64,000 nucleotides of DNA, taken from Chryseobacterium aureum (GTDB lineage Bacteria > Bacteroidota > Bacteroidia > Flavobacteriales > Weeksellaceae). The notes below the pieces were generated by a model, which saw nothing but the letters and a program-made list of their open reading frames with translations, did not search any database and was not told the DNA's origin. Below are positions 1 to 8,561 of this stretch, piece by piece. The position numbers and the translations under genes are program-made. Each line of letters starts with the position of its first letter. The first letter of the stretch is position 1. The stretch lies in the NCBI RefSeq assembly GCF_003971235.1, contig NZ_CP034661.1:2604001-2668000 (forward strand), given 5' to 3'.

Positions 1-1288
1 GTTTATTAAACTTCTCCGTCCCGTATTTATGCGCTTTATGATCCAGCATTACGAAGAGACCTTCCACCATGACGACGGCTCCGTCAATGATAATCCCGAA
101 ATCTACTGCTCCTAATGAAAGCAGGTTGGCACTCATTCCTGCCAGTTTTAAACATAAAAAGGCAAATAACAAGGAAAGAGGGATGATGATAGAAACAATC
201 AGGGTTGTTCTCCAATCTGCCATGAAGATCAAAACAATTACCGTTACCAGTACAATACCTTCAATAAGATTATGCATTACGGTATGAGTAGTGAAATCCA
301 TGAGATTGTCCCGGTCATAGAAAGTGACCATTTTTACATCTTTGGGAAGTATTTTTTCGTTAAGTTCTTTAATTTTAGCTTTTACTCCTACCAGAACTTC
401 TCTTGGGTTTTCTCCTTTTCGCATCACAACGATTCCTTCTACCGTATCGTCATGATGATTAAGGGCGGCCTGCCCTACCCTGGGCATGGAGCTTTCATGA
501 ACTTCCGCTACATTTTTTACCAAAACAGGGTTTCCGCTGTCATTCTGGATGGTAATATTTCCGATATCGGCTACTGATTTTACGAGGCCAATTCCTCTTA
601 CTACATAAGCCTGGCCATTTTTTTCAATAACATCCCCTCCTACATTCAGGTTACTCTTGGTGACGGCATCATATACCTGAAGCGGTGTCAGATTATATTT
701 ATCCAAAGCTCTCGGATCGATACTCAGCTCAAAAACTTTATCTTGTCCTCCGAAAACGTTGATATCTGCTACACCGGGAACTCCTCTCAAAGCGCGGTCT
801 ATCACCCAGTTTTGCAGGGTAAGCAATGCCCGGGAGTCTTTTGTTTTACTTTCCAGAGTGTATCTGAAAATTTCACCGGTTGGGCCGTAAGGGGGCTGCA
901 CTTCGGGATCTACTTCATCAGGCAGGCTAATGGTTCTTAACTGGTTATTGACCTGATTTCTGGCAAAAGTATCGTCCACCCCATCGTCAAACAGAATTTT
1001 AACAATAGAAAGTCCGAACATGGTAGTACTTCTGACGCTTGTTTTCTTCTGAACCGGGCTCATCGCCAATTCAATAGGAGTAGTGACAAAACGTTCTACT
1101 TCTTCTGCACTGCGCCCATTCCATTGGGTGATGATGACAATCTGGGTATTGGTTACATCCGGAAAAGCTTCAATAGGCATATTTTTGAAACTTATAAAGC
1201 CGGAGATAGCTAAAATCGCGACCCAGATAAAGGTGAATGCTTTATTTTTTAATGAAAAAGCGATTATATTTTTGATGAATTTATTCAT
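1..1288 (-). CDS. RND heavy-metal efflux pump, inner-membrane subunit (CusA/CzcA type), C-terminus off window
   Basis: Reading the minus strand from an ATG at 1286-1288 gives 429 open codons that run off the left edge. The protein begins MNKFIKNIIAF, has a first membrane helix at about residues 14-32, and then the HAE/HME periplasmic porter start (FPDVTNTQIVI, followed by SAEEVERFVTTPIE), typical of CusA/CzcA pumps. A second hydrophobic cluster begins near residue 340. Pumps of this family are about 1,030-1,050 residues, so roughly 60% is missing. It follows the adaptor and TolC-like genes on the same strand and would export metal ions (Cu/Ag or Zn/Co/Cd; the metal cannot be told) by proton antiport. 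Confidence 0.9.
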   Translation of the reverse strand, partial: MNKFIKNIIAFSLKNKAFTFIWVAILAISGFISFKNMPIEAFPDVTNTQIVIITQWNGRSAEEVERFVTTPIELAMSPVQKKTSVRSTTMFGLSIVKILFDDGVDDTFARNQVNNQLRTISLPDEVDPEVQPPYGPTGEIFRYTLESKTKDSRALLTLQNWVIDRALRGVPGVADINVFGGQDKVFELSIDPRALDKYNLTPLQVYDAVTKSNLNVGGDVIEKNGQAYVVRGIGLVKSVADIGNITIQNDSGNPVLVKNVAEVHESSMPRVGQAALNHHDDTVEGIVVMRKGENPREVLVGVKAKIKELNEKILPKDVKMVTFYDRDNLMDFTTHTVMHNLIEGIVLVTVIVLIFMADWRTTLIVSIIIPLSLLFAFLCLKLAGMSANLLSLGAVDFGIIIDGAVVMVEGLFVMLDHKAHKYGTEKFNK

Positions 1289-1355
1289 GATCGGTAAATT
1301 GGTGACCTAAAAAAGCCGTTAAAGAAAAAAGTACATATTCTTAGGTTTAGCAAGA

Positions 1356-2441
1356 CTAGCTGTTCAGTGAACGGTAGATCAGCAGCTGGTTGTTGGTTAT
1401 TACTTCTTCTCCTTCTTTCAGACCGTCTGCAACATAGGTTACATCTCCTACCTGTTTTGATACTTTGATTTCTCTGATTTTCACATCCGTTCTTGATTTA
1501 AAAACGACCACAAAGCTTTTATTATCATCAAAAATCACAGCTTTGGAAGGAACGGTAAGCATCGTATTGCTTTCCAGACTGGAAACTTTTATGGTTGCTT
1601 TACTGTCCGGAATTAATAAGCCATTGGCATTATCCAGAACAACTCTTGCCTGCATGGCATTGGTCTGCGGATCAATAATTTTGAATATTTTATCAATTTT
1701 CCCGTCAAAAACTTTGTCCGGATAAGAAAGTGTAGATACCTGAGCTTTCATTCCAAGACTGATTTTATCGATATCAGATTCGTTGACATTCATGATCGCC
1801 CATACATTGGTGGTATTGGCAACATCAAAGATATTATCACTTCTGTCACTTCTCAGCTGCATATCTTTATTGATGCTTTTCTGAACGATGTAACCACTGA
1901 TAGGCGCTACGACACTGTATATATTTCCGGTTTTCACATTATAAACCGTACTTACTGCTGCGGCTCTCTGTAACTGGTCTTCGGCTTTTTGTAACTGACT
2001 TTTGGCTTCCAGAACATCTCTTTCCGTATTTAGTTTTCCTTCGTAAAGTTCTTTTGCAACACGAAGGTTATTTTTAGCCACAACAAGATCTGTTTTTGCA
2101 TCACTCACATCTTTTTGAATTTCTGCAAGCTCGGTACTTCTGATGGTGGCCAGCACCTGTCCTTTTTTTACATAGTCTCCCAATTCTACATTTACACTCA
2201 TTACATTTCCTCCTACCAGAGGGTAAACATCTATATAACTGTTTTTATCTGCGGAAATTTTTCCGTAAAAGCTGTATTCATCTTCTATGTTCTTTGTTTC
2301 AACCTTAGCCAGTGAAATAGAATTCAGCATGGTATTGCTGAGCTCAAATCCTTTTTTGGCGTGAACGTTTTTTTCTTCCTCTTTTTTTGAACAGGCTGCT
2401 AATGAAAGAACCATTAATACGGGGATAATATATGTTTTCAT
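1356..2441 (-). CDS. Efflux RND periplasmic adaptor (CusB/CzcB-like) lipoprotein
   Basis: This 361-residue protein starts with a lipoprotein signal (lipobox LAAC, lipidated Cys17), so it is probably anchored in a membrane facing the periplasm. The body shows the membrane-fusion-protein order: a barrel-sandwich half (ADKNSYIDVYPLVGG..VKKGQVLATI, about residues 65-110), an alpha-helical hairpin (about 110-165), the second barrel-sandwich half (VVAPISGYIVQKSI) and beta-barrel domains. It lies 4 bp downstream of the TolC-like gene and 67 bp upstream of the pump gene, so the three form a CBA-type operon. It bridges pump and outer-membrane channel. No N-terminal heavy-metal-binding domain is visible. 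Confidence 0.9.
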   Translation of the reverse strand: MKTYIIPVLMVLSLAACSKKEEEKNVHAKKGFELSNTMLNSISLAKVETKNIEDEYSFYGKISADKNSYIDVYPLVGGNVMSVNVELGDYVKKGQVLATIRSTELAEIQKDVSDAKTDLVVAKNNLRVAKELYEGKLNTERDVLEAKSQLQKAEDQLQRAAAVSTVYNVKTGNIYSVVAPISGYIVQKSINKDMQLRSDRSDNIFDVANTTNVWAIMNVNESDIDKISLGMKAQVSTLSYPDKVFDGKIDKIFKIIDPQTNAMQARVVLDNANGLLIPDSKATIKVSSLESNTMLTVPSKAVIFDDNKSFVVVFKSRTDVKIREIKVSKQVGDVTYVADGLKEGEEVITNNQLLIYRSLNS

Positions 2442-2445
2442 GATT

Positions 2446-3687
2446 TTAATAGAAGATTTTCGTTTGTACTAGTTGATTAAGTTGCTCTGCCGATTGCATG
2501 ATTTCATTTTTCATATCGTAGATCTGGAGAGCTGTTTCCCTGTAGCTGTCCATAAAGTCTGTAAATTCAATCAGGTTTACATTTCCTTTTCTGAAATTAG
2601 TCAGCATTCCATTGTAAACAAGTTCCATATTCTGAAGATCTGTGGTTTTCACATCCAGAAGCTGGTCATATTGTGCTTTCCAGGTTTTATAGGCAGACTG
2701 TACTTTGGTTTCCAGGGTCATTTTTTGAAAATCCGCATTTTTCTGGTTCTGCTGAATGGCATAATTGGCTTTTACCACATTCCCCTGATTGGCTTTCCAT
2801 AAAGGCAAAGGAATTCCCAAGGTCAGATTCGCTTCATTATTAAAAGTTCCTCCAGCCTGATCCCATGCAGCACCTACGGTAATATCAGGTACGTTCAATG
2901 ATTTCTGCCATTGTGCATAGAGCTTGCTGTTATCAATAAGCTTCAGGTTATATCTGTAATCTGCATTATTCTCCAGCGCTTTACTTTTCAGTTCATCTTC
3001 ATCTCCGAAAGGCTGTGCTGTAAGAGCTTCTTTAGCTTCAGTTTCAGACATTCTGGGTTCAATTTCTTCCGAAACTCCGGTTAAAACTTTTAAATTCTGT
3101 TCAAATTCAAGAATATTTTTATTGATCGCCAGCTTATCATGATTCAGCTGGATCACTATGCTCTGTAATCTGACAGCATCTTTAAGGGATACGTTTCCTT
3201 TAGCAGACTGTACACGGTAAGCATTCAAAAGATCATTCATATAACCTAGCTGCCTGTTGGTATTCTCCAGTTTTAGTTTTTCATAGTAAAGGTTGAAATA
3301 CGCAGAACGAAGTTGGGATCTTAAATCTACCAACAGTTGTGAAAACTGAAGCTGAGCCAGTTCTTTATTGGACCTGGCAAAAGCAATTTCATTTTTCTTT
3401 TTACCTCCCATGTAGATCAGTTGGGTAATTCCCGCCCCTTTGGAGTGCCCTACATCAAAAAACTTTTTGTCCTGAGGGTTGTAAGCGTTGAACTGACCGC
3501 TCAATTGGGGTAATTCCCAGATTTTAGCCTGCAGAATATCCGCATCAGCCATATTGATGTTGTACTGTTCGGCGAGCAGCTGAAGGTTGTTCTTCTGAAA
3601 GGCTTCTTCGCATTCCAAAAGAGACATCTGCTGTTGTGCCGCCATGAATGAGGAAACGGCGAGGCACAGCACTGCAATTCTGTTCAT
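2446..3687 (-). CDS. TolC-family outer-membrane efflux protein (CusC/CzcC-like)
   Basis: 413 residues with a Sec signal peptide (MNRIAVLCLAVSSFMAAQQ) and long heptad-rich helices arranged as two repeats (about residues 25-210 and 215-405), the layout of outer-membrane efflux proteins. There is no lipobox, unlike CusC. It is the first gene of the pump operon; the 215-bp gap upstream (3688-3902) separates it from the kinase gene and should contain the operon promoter, though I see no clear -7 box there. It forms the outer-membrane/periplasmic channel of the tripartite pump. Confidence 0.9.
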   Translation of the reverse strand: MNRIAVLCLAVSSFMAAQQQMSLLECEEAFQKNNLQLLAEQYNINMADADILQAKIWELPQLSGQFNAYNPQDKKFFDVGHSKGAGITQLIYMGGKKKNEIAFARSNKELAQLQFSQLLVDLRSQLRSAYFNLYYEKLKLENTNRQLGYMNDLLNAYRVQSAKGNVSLKDAVRLQSIVIQLNHDKLAINKNILEFEQNLKVLTGVSEEIEPRMSETEAKEALTAQPFGDEDELKSKALENNADYRYNLKLIDNSKLYAQWQKSLNVPDITVGAAWDQAGGTFNNEANLTLGIPLPLWKANQGNVVKANYAIQQNQKNADFQKMTLETKVQSAYKTWKAQYDQLLDVKTTDLQNMELVYNGMLTNFRKGNVNLIEFTDFMDSYRETALQIYDMKNEIMQSAEQLNQLVQTKIFY

Positions 3688-3902
3688 TATTTTTCTTTTT
3701 AAATTACAAAATTGCTTTGATGCGATTAAAAGAAACTTAAATGATGCTTAAAAAAATATTAAAATAGGCTTATACAGGCTGTTTTGCCTGAAATTCAACC
3801 AAAAATAATGTGTATTTTTCTCCAAATATTGAATTTTTCAATAAAAATTTAATCTGGAGTTTAACAAAAAACAAGTGTTTTGGACCTCAATTGGTCACGA
3901 TT

Positions 3903-5267
3903 CTATTTTTTAAAGAACAGCGTAAATTTGTTCATATACTCTTCCGGTGATGAATACAGGATATCAGCATCGTGATATTCCAGAATCCTTTTAACGATTC
4001 TCAGACCAAGACCTGATCCTGATATATTCTGAGCATTATTTCCTCTTGTGAAGGCTTCAAATAATTTTGCCTGCTCTTCTTCAGAAATGGTATTTCCGTG
4101 GGAAATAACCTCAATGGAAAGATTTTCGTTGGTTTCGGTAATCAGAACGTTCACCTCTGTATTGTCTGAATATACCGCTGCGTTTTTAAACAGGTTAATG
4201 AAGACGATTACCAATAGCGACTGAATTCCTTTTATCGTAAGAAATGCATTTTCTGAGCTGTCTTCATTAATCATGAAATCCAGTTTAAGCTGTGGATAAC
4301 TTTTTTCTACGGCTTCAAAAGCTTCAAAAATAATTTCATCAATTCTTACTTCTTCATAAATGCTCTGGATATTTTCTTTATCAAATTTCGTAAGCAGTAA
4401 AAGTGAATTCGTAAGATCAGACAGCTGGTATACATCCCTCTGGATTTGTTTTAAAGAAGACAGGGTTTCCGGAGAATGTTCCTCAAACTTAATCAGGTTC
4501 TCTAACTGAAAGGCCATTCTTGTAATAGGTGTCCTGATCTCATGTGAAGCACTGGCCGTAAAATCTTTTTGAGACTGAAACACGTCATCCAGCCTTCCGA
4601 TCATTGTATTAAATGATTTAGCAAGGACACTTACTTCATCATTAGACTGTTGTACGGGAATCTGCGTAGTCAGTTTATGGGCTGTAACTTCAGAAATCTC
4701 TTTGTTCAGGTCTTCCAGCGGGCGAAGGAACTTTTCCACAAAATAATAACTAAAAAAGCCGATAAGCATAGTACTCATTACATAGGCTGTAATCAAAAGA
4801 TATTTAAGATATCCTAATTTTGATTTCCCATTGGTATCGAAGGCACTTGTAAGGATATAATAATTTTCACCATTAATGGTTCTGAGGGCAGCATAGATCT
4901 CGGGAATTGTTTTTTCCGTATAAATGATCTTCTTTTTATCCAGCTCTTTAAGCATGGCACTGTCCCAGGTGACATTCCTGTCTTTTATTGTACTGTAGAT
5001 TAATTCTTTTTTTTCATTGAAAATTAAAATCTTTTCATTCAAAAGAATATTATCTGAGTTTTCATTGAAGAAAACCGGTGCTTCTTCTTCAAAGTCCTTG
5101 GATTTTGAGATAAAGTGAGAAGTAAATTCAAGCCGCTGCCTGAAACGTTCCTTAAATTCATCCCTTCTGAAGTCATTAAAAGATAAATAAATAACCGCCA
5201 TCACCATTCCAAAGAGTAATGAAAAGGCGATACTGATCGTTAAAGCTATCTTTCTTTTTAAAGACAT
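3903..5267 (-). CDS. Sensor histidine kinase (CusS-like)
   Basis: 454 residues: membrane helix at about 8-30, a periplasmic sensor segment (about 31-155), second membrane helix (about 157-177), HAMP domain (about 178-230), dimerisation/phosphoacceptor helix with SHEIRTP (phospho-His242), and an ATP-binding domain with N-box (INLFKNAA) and G-box (GSGLGLRIV). It starts immediately after the response-regulator stop codon, so the two are co-transcribed. Its position next to a metal-type RND pump suggests it senses periplasmic metal and controls that operon; the ligand is inference. Confidence 0.92.
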   Translation of the reverse strand: MSLKRKIALTISIAFSLLFGMVMAVIYLSFNDFRRDEFKERFRQRLEFTSHFISKSKDFEEEAPVFFNENSDNILLNEKILIFNEKKELIYSTIKDRNVTWDSAMLKELDKKKIIYTEKTIPEIYAALRTINGENYYILTSAFDTNGKSKLGYLKYLLITAYVMSTMLIGFFSYYFVEKFLRPLEDLNKEISEVTAHKLTTQIPVQQSNDEVSVLAKSFNTMIGRLDDVFQSQKDFTASASHEIRTPITRMAFQLENLIKFEEHSPETLSSLKQIQRDVYQLSDLTNSLLLLTKFDKENIQSIYEEVRIDEIIFEAFEAVEKSYPQLKLDFMINEDSSENAFLTIKGIQSLLVIVFINLFKNAAVYSDNTEVNVLITETNENLSIEVISHGNTISEEEQAKLFEAFTRGNNAQNISGSGLGLRIVKRILEYHDADILYSSPEEYMNKFTLFFKK

Positions 5268-5951
5268 TTATAATGGGCTTAGGTAGTATCCGAATCCAGA
5301 ACGGGTATGGATCAGTTTTATTTTAAAATCTTTATCAATCTTTTTCCTCAGGAAATTGATATAAACTTCTACCGTGTTGGTATTGGTATTAAAATTATGT
5401 TCCCATACATGCTCCGTAATCTGTTGCTTGGAAACGGTTCTTCCCTGCGCTTCTGCAAGGTAAACCAACAGTTGAAATTCTTTTAGCGTCAGAGAGATCT
5501 CATTGCCTCCCCGATAGACTTTCTGCTCTGTTTTATTGATAATAAGATCATCAATTCTGAGAATCTCCTGATCTGAATGATCAGAAGGGGCTTTTCTTCT
5601 CAGTAAGGAATTGATTCTTAAAAGAAGTTCTTCAAACTGAAAAGGTTTTACAAGATAGTCATCTGCCAGCCTGGTGAAGGCATCTTTTTTATCAGAAATA
5701 TCGCCATAGGCAGAAATGATGATGATGGGCGTATTTTTATCAAAAGAACGAATCGTCTGGCATACATCAAGCCCATTTATTTTAGGAACATTAATGTCCA
5801 GCAGATACAGATCATAACTGCTGTTTTTTATCTGGCGGAGAAAAGTTTCGCCATCATAGATCTTATCACAATTAAAATTATTGGATTCTAAAAACCTGCA
5901 GAGTTCCGCAGACAGAATGAGATCATCTTCTAATAAAAGAATATTCATCAA
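5268..5951 (-). CDS. OmpR-family response regulator (CusR/CopR-like)
   Basis: 227 residues with an N-terminal receiver domain (acidic pocket E8/D9/D10, phosphoacceptor D52 in LLDINVPKING, conserved Lys in VKPF) and a C-terminal winged-helix DNA-binding domain (about residues 130-225, ending in the wing motif HTRSGFGYYL). It is the first gene of the two-component operon and abuts the kinase gene. By context it probably activates the pump operon downstream. The ATG near 5951 is kept because the receiver domain begins directly at MNILLLEDD. Confidence 0.92.
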   Translation of the reverse strand: MMNILLLEDDLILSAELCRFLESNNFNCDKIYDGETFLRQIKNSSYDLYLLDINVPKINGLDVCQTIRSFDKNTPIIIISAYGDISDKKDAFTRLADDYLVKPFQFEELLLRINSLLRRKAPSDHSDQEILRIDDLIINKTEQKVYRGGNEISLTLKEFQLLVYLAEAQGRTVSKQQITEHVWEHNFNTNTNTVEVYINFLRKKIDKDFKIKLIHTRSGFGYYLSPL

Positions 5952-6114
5952 AAATTTATTTTACACGAATTTAACAAAAATTTTACGATTCGTATTCTAT
6001 AGGTGAGATAAAAGTTTTGTGAGGTCTCCCGATTTAATCTTCAAAGAGATCAACGAATAATAGTGGATCAGTCTCAAAAGTTGGGGAGAAAAATAAAATT
6101 ATTAATTTTACACA

Positions 6115-6468
6115 GTGCAAAATGAAACCGAACTTCTTAAATTCTTACTTCCAGAATCTTTAATTGAATATTTTCATATAGTGAGCTTTGAAAATATAGA
6201 AAACACTCTTCATATCCATTTCGAAGAAAAAAATAGTATTCCAAAGGAACTATCATCTTTTAGCTTACAGTCCAAAGGATTTCTTCCTGAAATTACGATA
6301 GATGATTTTCCCTTGCGTGGAAAATCTGTGAAGCTGCATATCAAACGCAGGAGATGGACAGATGTAAAGACCGGAAAAATACTTCAAAGAAACTGGAATC
6401 TAATAGCTGATGGTACCCGGATGACTCTGGATTTTGCAGAGTTCTTAAAAAAAATCTGCCGATACTAA
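6115..6468 (+). CDS. ISAon1-type transposase, N-terminal region (orfA)
   Basis: 117 residues from a GTG start 51 bp inside the left IS end. It resembles the separately annotated N-terminal region of ISAon1-type transposases: basic, with a short zinc-free DNA-binding region (KLHIKRRRWTDV). It ends at a TAA just after a run of eight A residues (6447-6454). The next frame is open from just after that run into the second ORF, so a +1 (or -2) slip on the A8 run would fuse the two into one transposase. On its own it would be a truncated DNA-binding protein. Confidence 0.75.
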   Translation: MQNETELLKFLLPESLIEYFHIVSFENIENTLHIHFEEKNSIPKELSSFSLQSKGFLPEITIDDFPLRGKSVKLHIKRRRWTDVKTGKILQRNWNLIADGTRMTLDFAEFLKKICRY

Positions 6469-6496
6469 AGCCCTTCCCTGCAAAACCATTGCTGAA

Positions 6497-7420
6497 ATGT
6501 ACGGGGTAAACGGTCGGAAATTTCAGCGGCAATACAAAAAGAGTATCAGCGATTTTCGAAACTGGAAGCATAGATCCCATGCCCAAGAGTGGATTGTTTA
6601 TCCTGAAAATCTTTCAGAATCTTTATCCTTAGATGAAGTAGCACTCTCTGATGGAGAATTGTACACTGTTCTTACCTCCAAAAAAGCAAAAGGTAAGAAA
6701 GGCAGCATTGTGGCCATCGTTAAAGGAACCCGGAGTGAAGTAGTTATAGAACATCTTTTAAAGATCGACCGAAGGCAAAGGATGATGGTAAAAGAAGTTA
6801 CTTTGGATATGGCGGGCTCAATGAAACTTATTGCGAAAAGGAGCTTTCCTGCCGCCTCTATGGTAATAGATCGCTTTCATGTCCAAAAATTAGCTATAGA
6901 GGCTATTCAGGAAATTAGAATACAACACCGCTGGGAAGCTATTGAAGCAGAAAATAATATTGCTGATGAATCCTCAAAAGAAATTTTTGATAATGGAGAT
7001 ACCCGGAAACAGCTTTTAGCAAGAAGCAGGTATTTACTTTATAAAAGCCGAAAGAAATGGAGTGAATCTCAAAGACAGCGAGCTGCCATACTTTTCACTC
7101 AATATCCTGATTTGGAAAAGGCTTATCATCTGGCTGATGGGCTTAGGAATATTTATAATCAGAATATCTTGAAATCTGTAGCGATCACTAAGCTGGCCCA
7201 CTGGTTTAAAAACGTTGAAGAAGCAGGTTTTAAATCATTTTCCATTTTAAGAAAAACGATAATACATCATTACAGAGATATTTTAAACTATTTTGATAAA
7301 AGAAGCACTAATGCAGCAGCTGAATCTTTTAATGCGAAAATCAAAAACTTCAGAATGCAACTCAGAGGAGTCAAAGACAGAAACTTTTTTCTCTTCAGAT
7401 TAACCAAACTTTTTGCTTAG
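6497..7420 (+). CDS. ISAon1-type transposase, catalytic region (orfB)
   Basis: 307 residues from the first ATG; the frame is actually open from 6449, directly after the A8 run, adding KKSADTKALPCKTIAE before the ATG. That supports production as a fusion with orfA. The protein looks like an ISL3-like DDE transposase: LDEVALSDGELYTVL, then TLDMAGSMKLIAKRSFP with candidate catalytic Asp, VIDRFHVQKLA, and a C-terminal NAAAESFNAKIKNFR motif with the expected Glu. It ends right at the right inverted repeat (7421). The transposase is probably functional. Confidence 0.8.
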   Translation: MYGVNGRKFQRQYKKSISDFRNWKHRSHAQEWIVYPENLSESLSLDEVALSDGELYTVLTSKKAKGKKGSIVAIVKGTRSEVVIEHLLKIDRRQRMMVKEVTLDMAGSMKLIAKRSFPAASMVIDRFHVQKLAIEAIQEIRIQHRWEAIEAENNIADESSKEIFDNGDTRKQLLARSRYLLYKSRKKWSESQRQRAAILFTQYPDLEKAYHLADGLRNIYNQNILKSVAITKLAHWFKNVEEAGFKSFSILRKTIIHHYRDILNYFDKRSTNAAAESFNAKIKNFRMQLRGVKDRNFFLFRLTKLFA

Positions 7421-7551
7421 TCCCCAACTTTTGTAAATGATCCATAATAGTTTGAGAATCATTTTGCCGTTTTATCTGAGCAAATGTTTAACTATTAAAT
7501 GACTTTAAGGGCAATCCTGATTCTTTTTACCTTTAAATAACATCCGGGCAT

Positions 7552-7577
7552 AAAAAAATCCCGAAGAAATCCGGGAA
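7552..7577 (-). terminator. Rho-independent terminator of the tRNA operon
   Basis: On the minus strand TCCCG-(loop GATTTCTT)-CGGGA is followed by seven T residues. It lies 8 bp beyond the 3' end of tRNA-Thr(GGT), so it ends the seven-gene tRNA transcript. In many bacteria tuf follows this Thr-Tyr-Gly-Thr cluster; here the transcript stops instead. Confidence 0.8.
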
Positions 7578-7584
7578 AAATCAG

Positions 7585-7656
7585 AGCCAACTACGGGACT
7601 TGAACCCGTGACCTCTTCCTTACCAAGGAAGCACTCTACCGCTGAGCTAAGTCGGC
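7585..7656 (-). tRNA. tRNA-Thr (GGT)
   Basis: The minus strand folds into a standard cloverleaf: 7-bp acceptor stem GCCGACT/AGTTGGC, anticodon stem CTTCC/GGAAG with loop TTGGTAA (anticodon GGT), and T-arm ACGGG-TTCAAGT-CCCGT. CCA is not encoded. It is the last gene of the tRNA operon. Confidence 0.95.
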
Positions 7657-7696
7657 ATTAACTAAAAAAATCACACTAGCGAGCGTGATTTTTTTG

Positions 7697-7769
7697 AGCG
7701 GAAGACGGGGGTCGAACCCGCGACATTCAGCTTGGAAGGCTGACGCTCTACCAACTGAGCTACTTCCGC
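7697..7769 (-). tRNA. tRNA-Gly (TCC), copy A
   Basis: Minus-strand cloverleaf with acceptor stem GCGGAAG/CTTCCGC, anticodon stem TCAGC/GCTGA, loop CTTCCAA (anticodon TCC) and T-loop TTCGACC. 73 nt, no encoded CCA. Same sequence as the copy at 8119-8191. Confidence 0.95.
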
Positions 7770-7855
7770 AATTTTGTTTCCAAAATTATTGGTAAACGCT
7801 GTGCAAAACTAAGAAAACTTATTTAATTATGCAACTATTTTTATAATATAAAATG

Positions 7856-7936
7856 TGGGGAGAGCAGGATTCGAACCTACGAAGCCGAAGCAACTGAGTT
7901 ACAGTCAGTCCCATTTAGCCACTCTGGAATCTCCCC
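7856..7936 (-). tRNA. tRNA-Tyr (GTA), copy A
   Basis: Minus-strand 81-nt class II tRNA: acceptor GGGGAGA/TCTCCCC, anticodon stem ACTGA/TCAGT with loop CTGTAAC (anticodon GTA), a long variable arm (GCTTCGGC core) and T-loop TTCGAAT. Confidence 0.95.
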
Positions 7937-7956
7937 AGATATTTTATATTAAAATG

Positions 7957-8030
7957 AGCCTCCAGAGGGATTCGAACCCACGACCCCGAGATTACAAATC
8001 ACGTGCTCTGGCCAACTGAGCTATGGAGGC
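7957..8030 (-). tRNA. tRNA-Thr (TGT), copy A
   Basis: Minus-strand 74-nt tRNA: acceptor GCCTCCA/TGGAGGC, anticodon loop TTTGTAA (anticodon TGT), T-arm GTGGG-TTCGAAT-CCCTC. The anticodon stem contains one T-T mismatch, seen identically in the second copy. Confidence 0.93.
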
Positions 8031-8118
8031 ATTTTAATAATGGACTGAAACTGATCGAGAAACTCTACTCTACACATTTCAGTGTTAAAAAAAATCACTT
8101 TTAAGAAGTGACTTTTTG

Positions 8119-8191
8119 AGCGGAAGACGGGGGTCGAACCCGCGACATTCAGCTTGGAAGGCTGACGCTCTACCAACTGAGCTACTTCCGC
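8119..8191 (-). tRNA. tRNA-Gly (TCC), copy B
   Basis: Same 73-nt cloverleaf and anticodon TCC as the copy at 7697-7769, on the minus strand. Confidence 0.95.
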
Positions 8192-8279
8192 AATTTTGTT
8201 TCCAAAACTATTGGTAAACGCTGTGCAAAACTAAGAAAACTTATTTAATTCTGCAAGTTTTTTTTATAAAAATATAAAG

Positions 8280-8360
8280 TGGGGAGAGCAGGATTCGAAC
8301 CTACGAAGCCGAAGCAACTGAGTTACAGTCAGTCCCATTTAGCCACTCTGGAATCTCCCC
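8280..8360 (-). tRNA. tRNA-Tyr (GTA), copy B
   Basis: Same 81-nt class II tRNA and anticodon GTA as the copy at 7856-7936, on the minus strand. Confidence 0.95.
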
Positions 8361-8378
8361 AAGATTTTATATTTTATG

Positions 8379-8452
8379 AGCCTCCAGAGGGATTCGAACC
8401 CACGACCCCGAGATTACAAATCACGTGCTCTGGCCAACTGAGCTATGGAGGC
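8379..8452 (-). tRNA. tRNA-Thr (TGT), copy B
   Basis: Same 74-nt tRNA and anticodon TGT as the copy at 7957-8030; first gene of the operon on the minus strand. Confidence 0.93.
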
Positions 8453-8499
8453 AAATATAAAAAAGAATTCAAAAGATCGTTGTTCCTTTTTTGCGAGTG

Positions 8500-8530
8500 C
8501 AAATATAGAACGGATTTTTTGAATTCTCAA
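8500..8530 (-). promoter_or_regulatory. Promoter of the tRNA operon
   Basis: On the minus strand a perfect Bacteroidota -7 box TATATTTG (8500-8507) is preceded by a -33 TTG (8528-8530) with about 20 bp between them. It lies about 48 bp upstream of the first tRNA, as expected for a stable RNA operon. Confidence 0.75.
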
Positions 8531-8561
8531 ATATTTTATAAACTTTTTTTAACTTTTTTTC

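Larger units (their letters stand above)
6064..7444 (+). mobile_element. ISAon1-type insertion sequence with terminal inverted repeats and 6-bp target duplication
   Basis: A 1,381-bp insertion. The ends are imperfect inverted repeats: the left end starts TGGATCA and reaches CAAAAGTTGGGGA, and the right end is the complement (TCCCCAACTTTTG ... TGATCCA). The 6-bp direct repeat TAATAG flanks it on both sides (6058-6063 and 7445-7450), so the insertion looks intact. It carries two reading frames that together make one transposase. It sits between the response-regulator gene and the tRNA operon terminator and breaks no recognisable gene. Assignment to the ISAon1 group rests on recognising the two-part transposase type. 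Confidence 0.85.
7690..8032. repeat. Tandem tRNA block, copy A (Gly-Tyr-Thr)
   Basis: About 343 bp that recur almost unchanged at 8112-8454 (offset 422 bp). The block carries tRNA-Gly(TCC), tRNA-Tyr(GTA) and tRNA-Thr(TGT), and the spacers between them are also shared (for example TTGGTAAACGCTGTGCAAAA after the Gly gene), which shows a duplication rather than independent genes. Confidence 0.85.
8112..8454. repeat. Tandem tRNA block, copy B (Gly-Tyr-Thr)
   Basis: Second copy of the 343-bp block described at 7690-8032. Copy B is closest to the operon promoter. The mature tRNA sequences agree with copy A; differences are confined to the spacers, so both copies probably make functional tRNAs. Confidence 0.85.

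Noticed and set aside
1..1310. Plus-strand ORFs across the left edge (for example 272-577 and 1083-1310)
   Set aside because: They are shadows of the minus-strand RND pump gene, which is the only frame with recognisable protein sequence.
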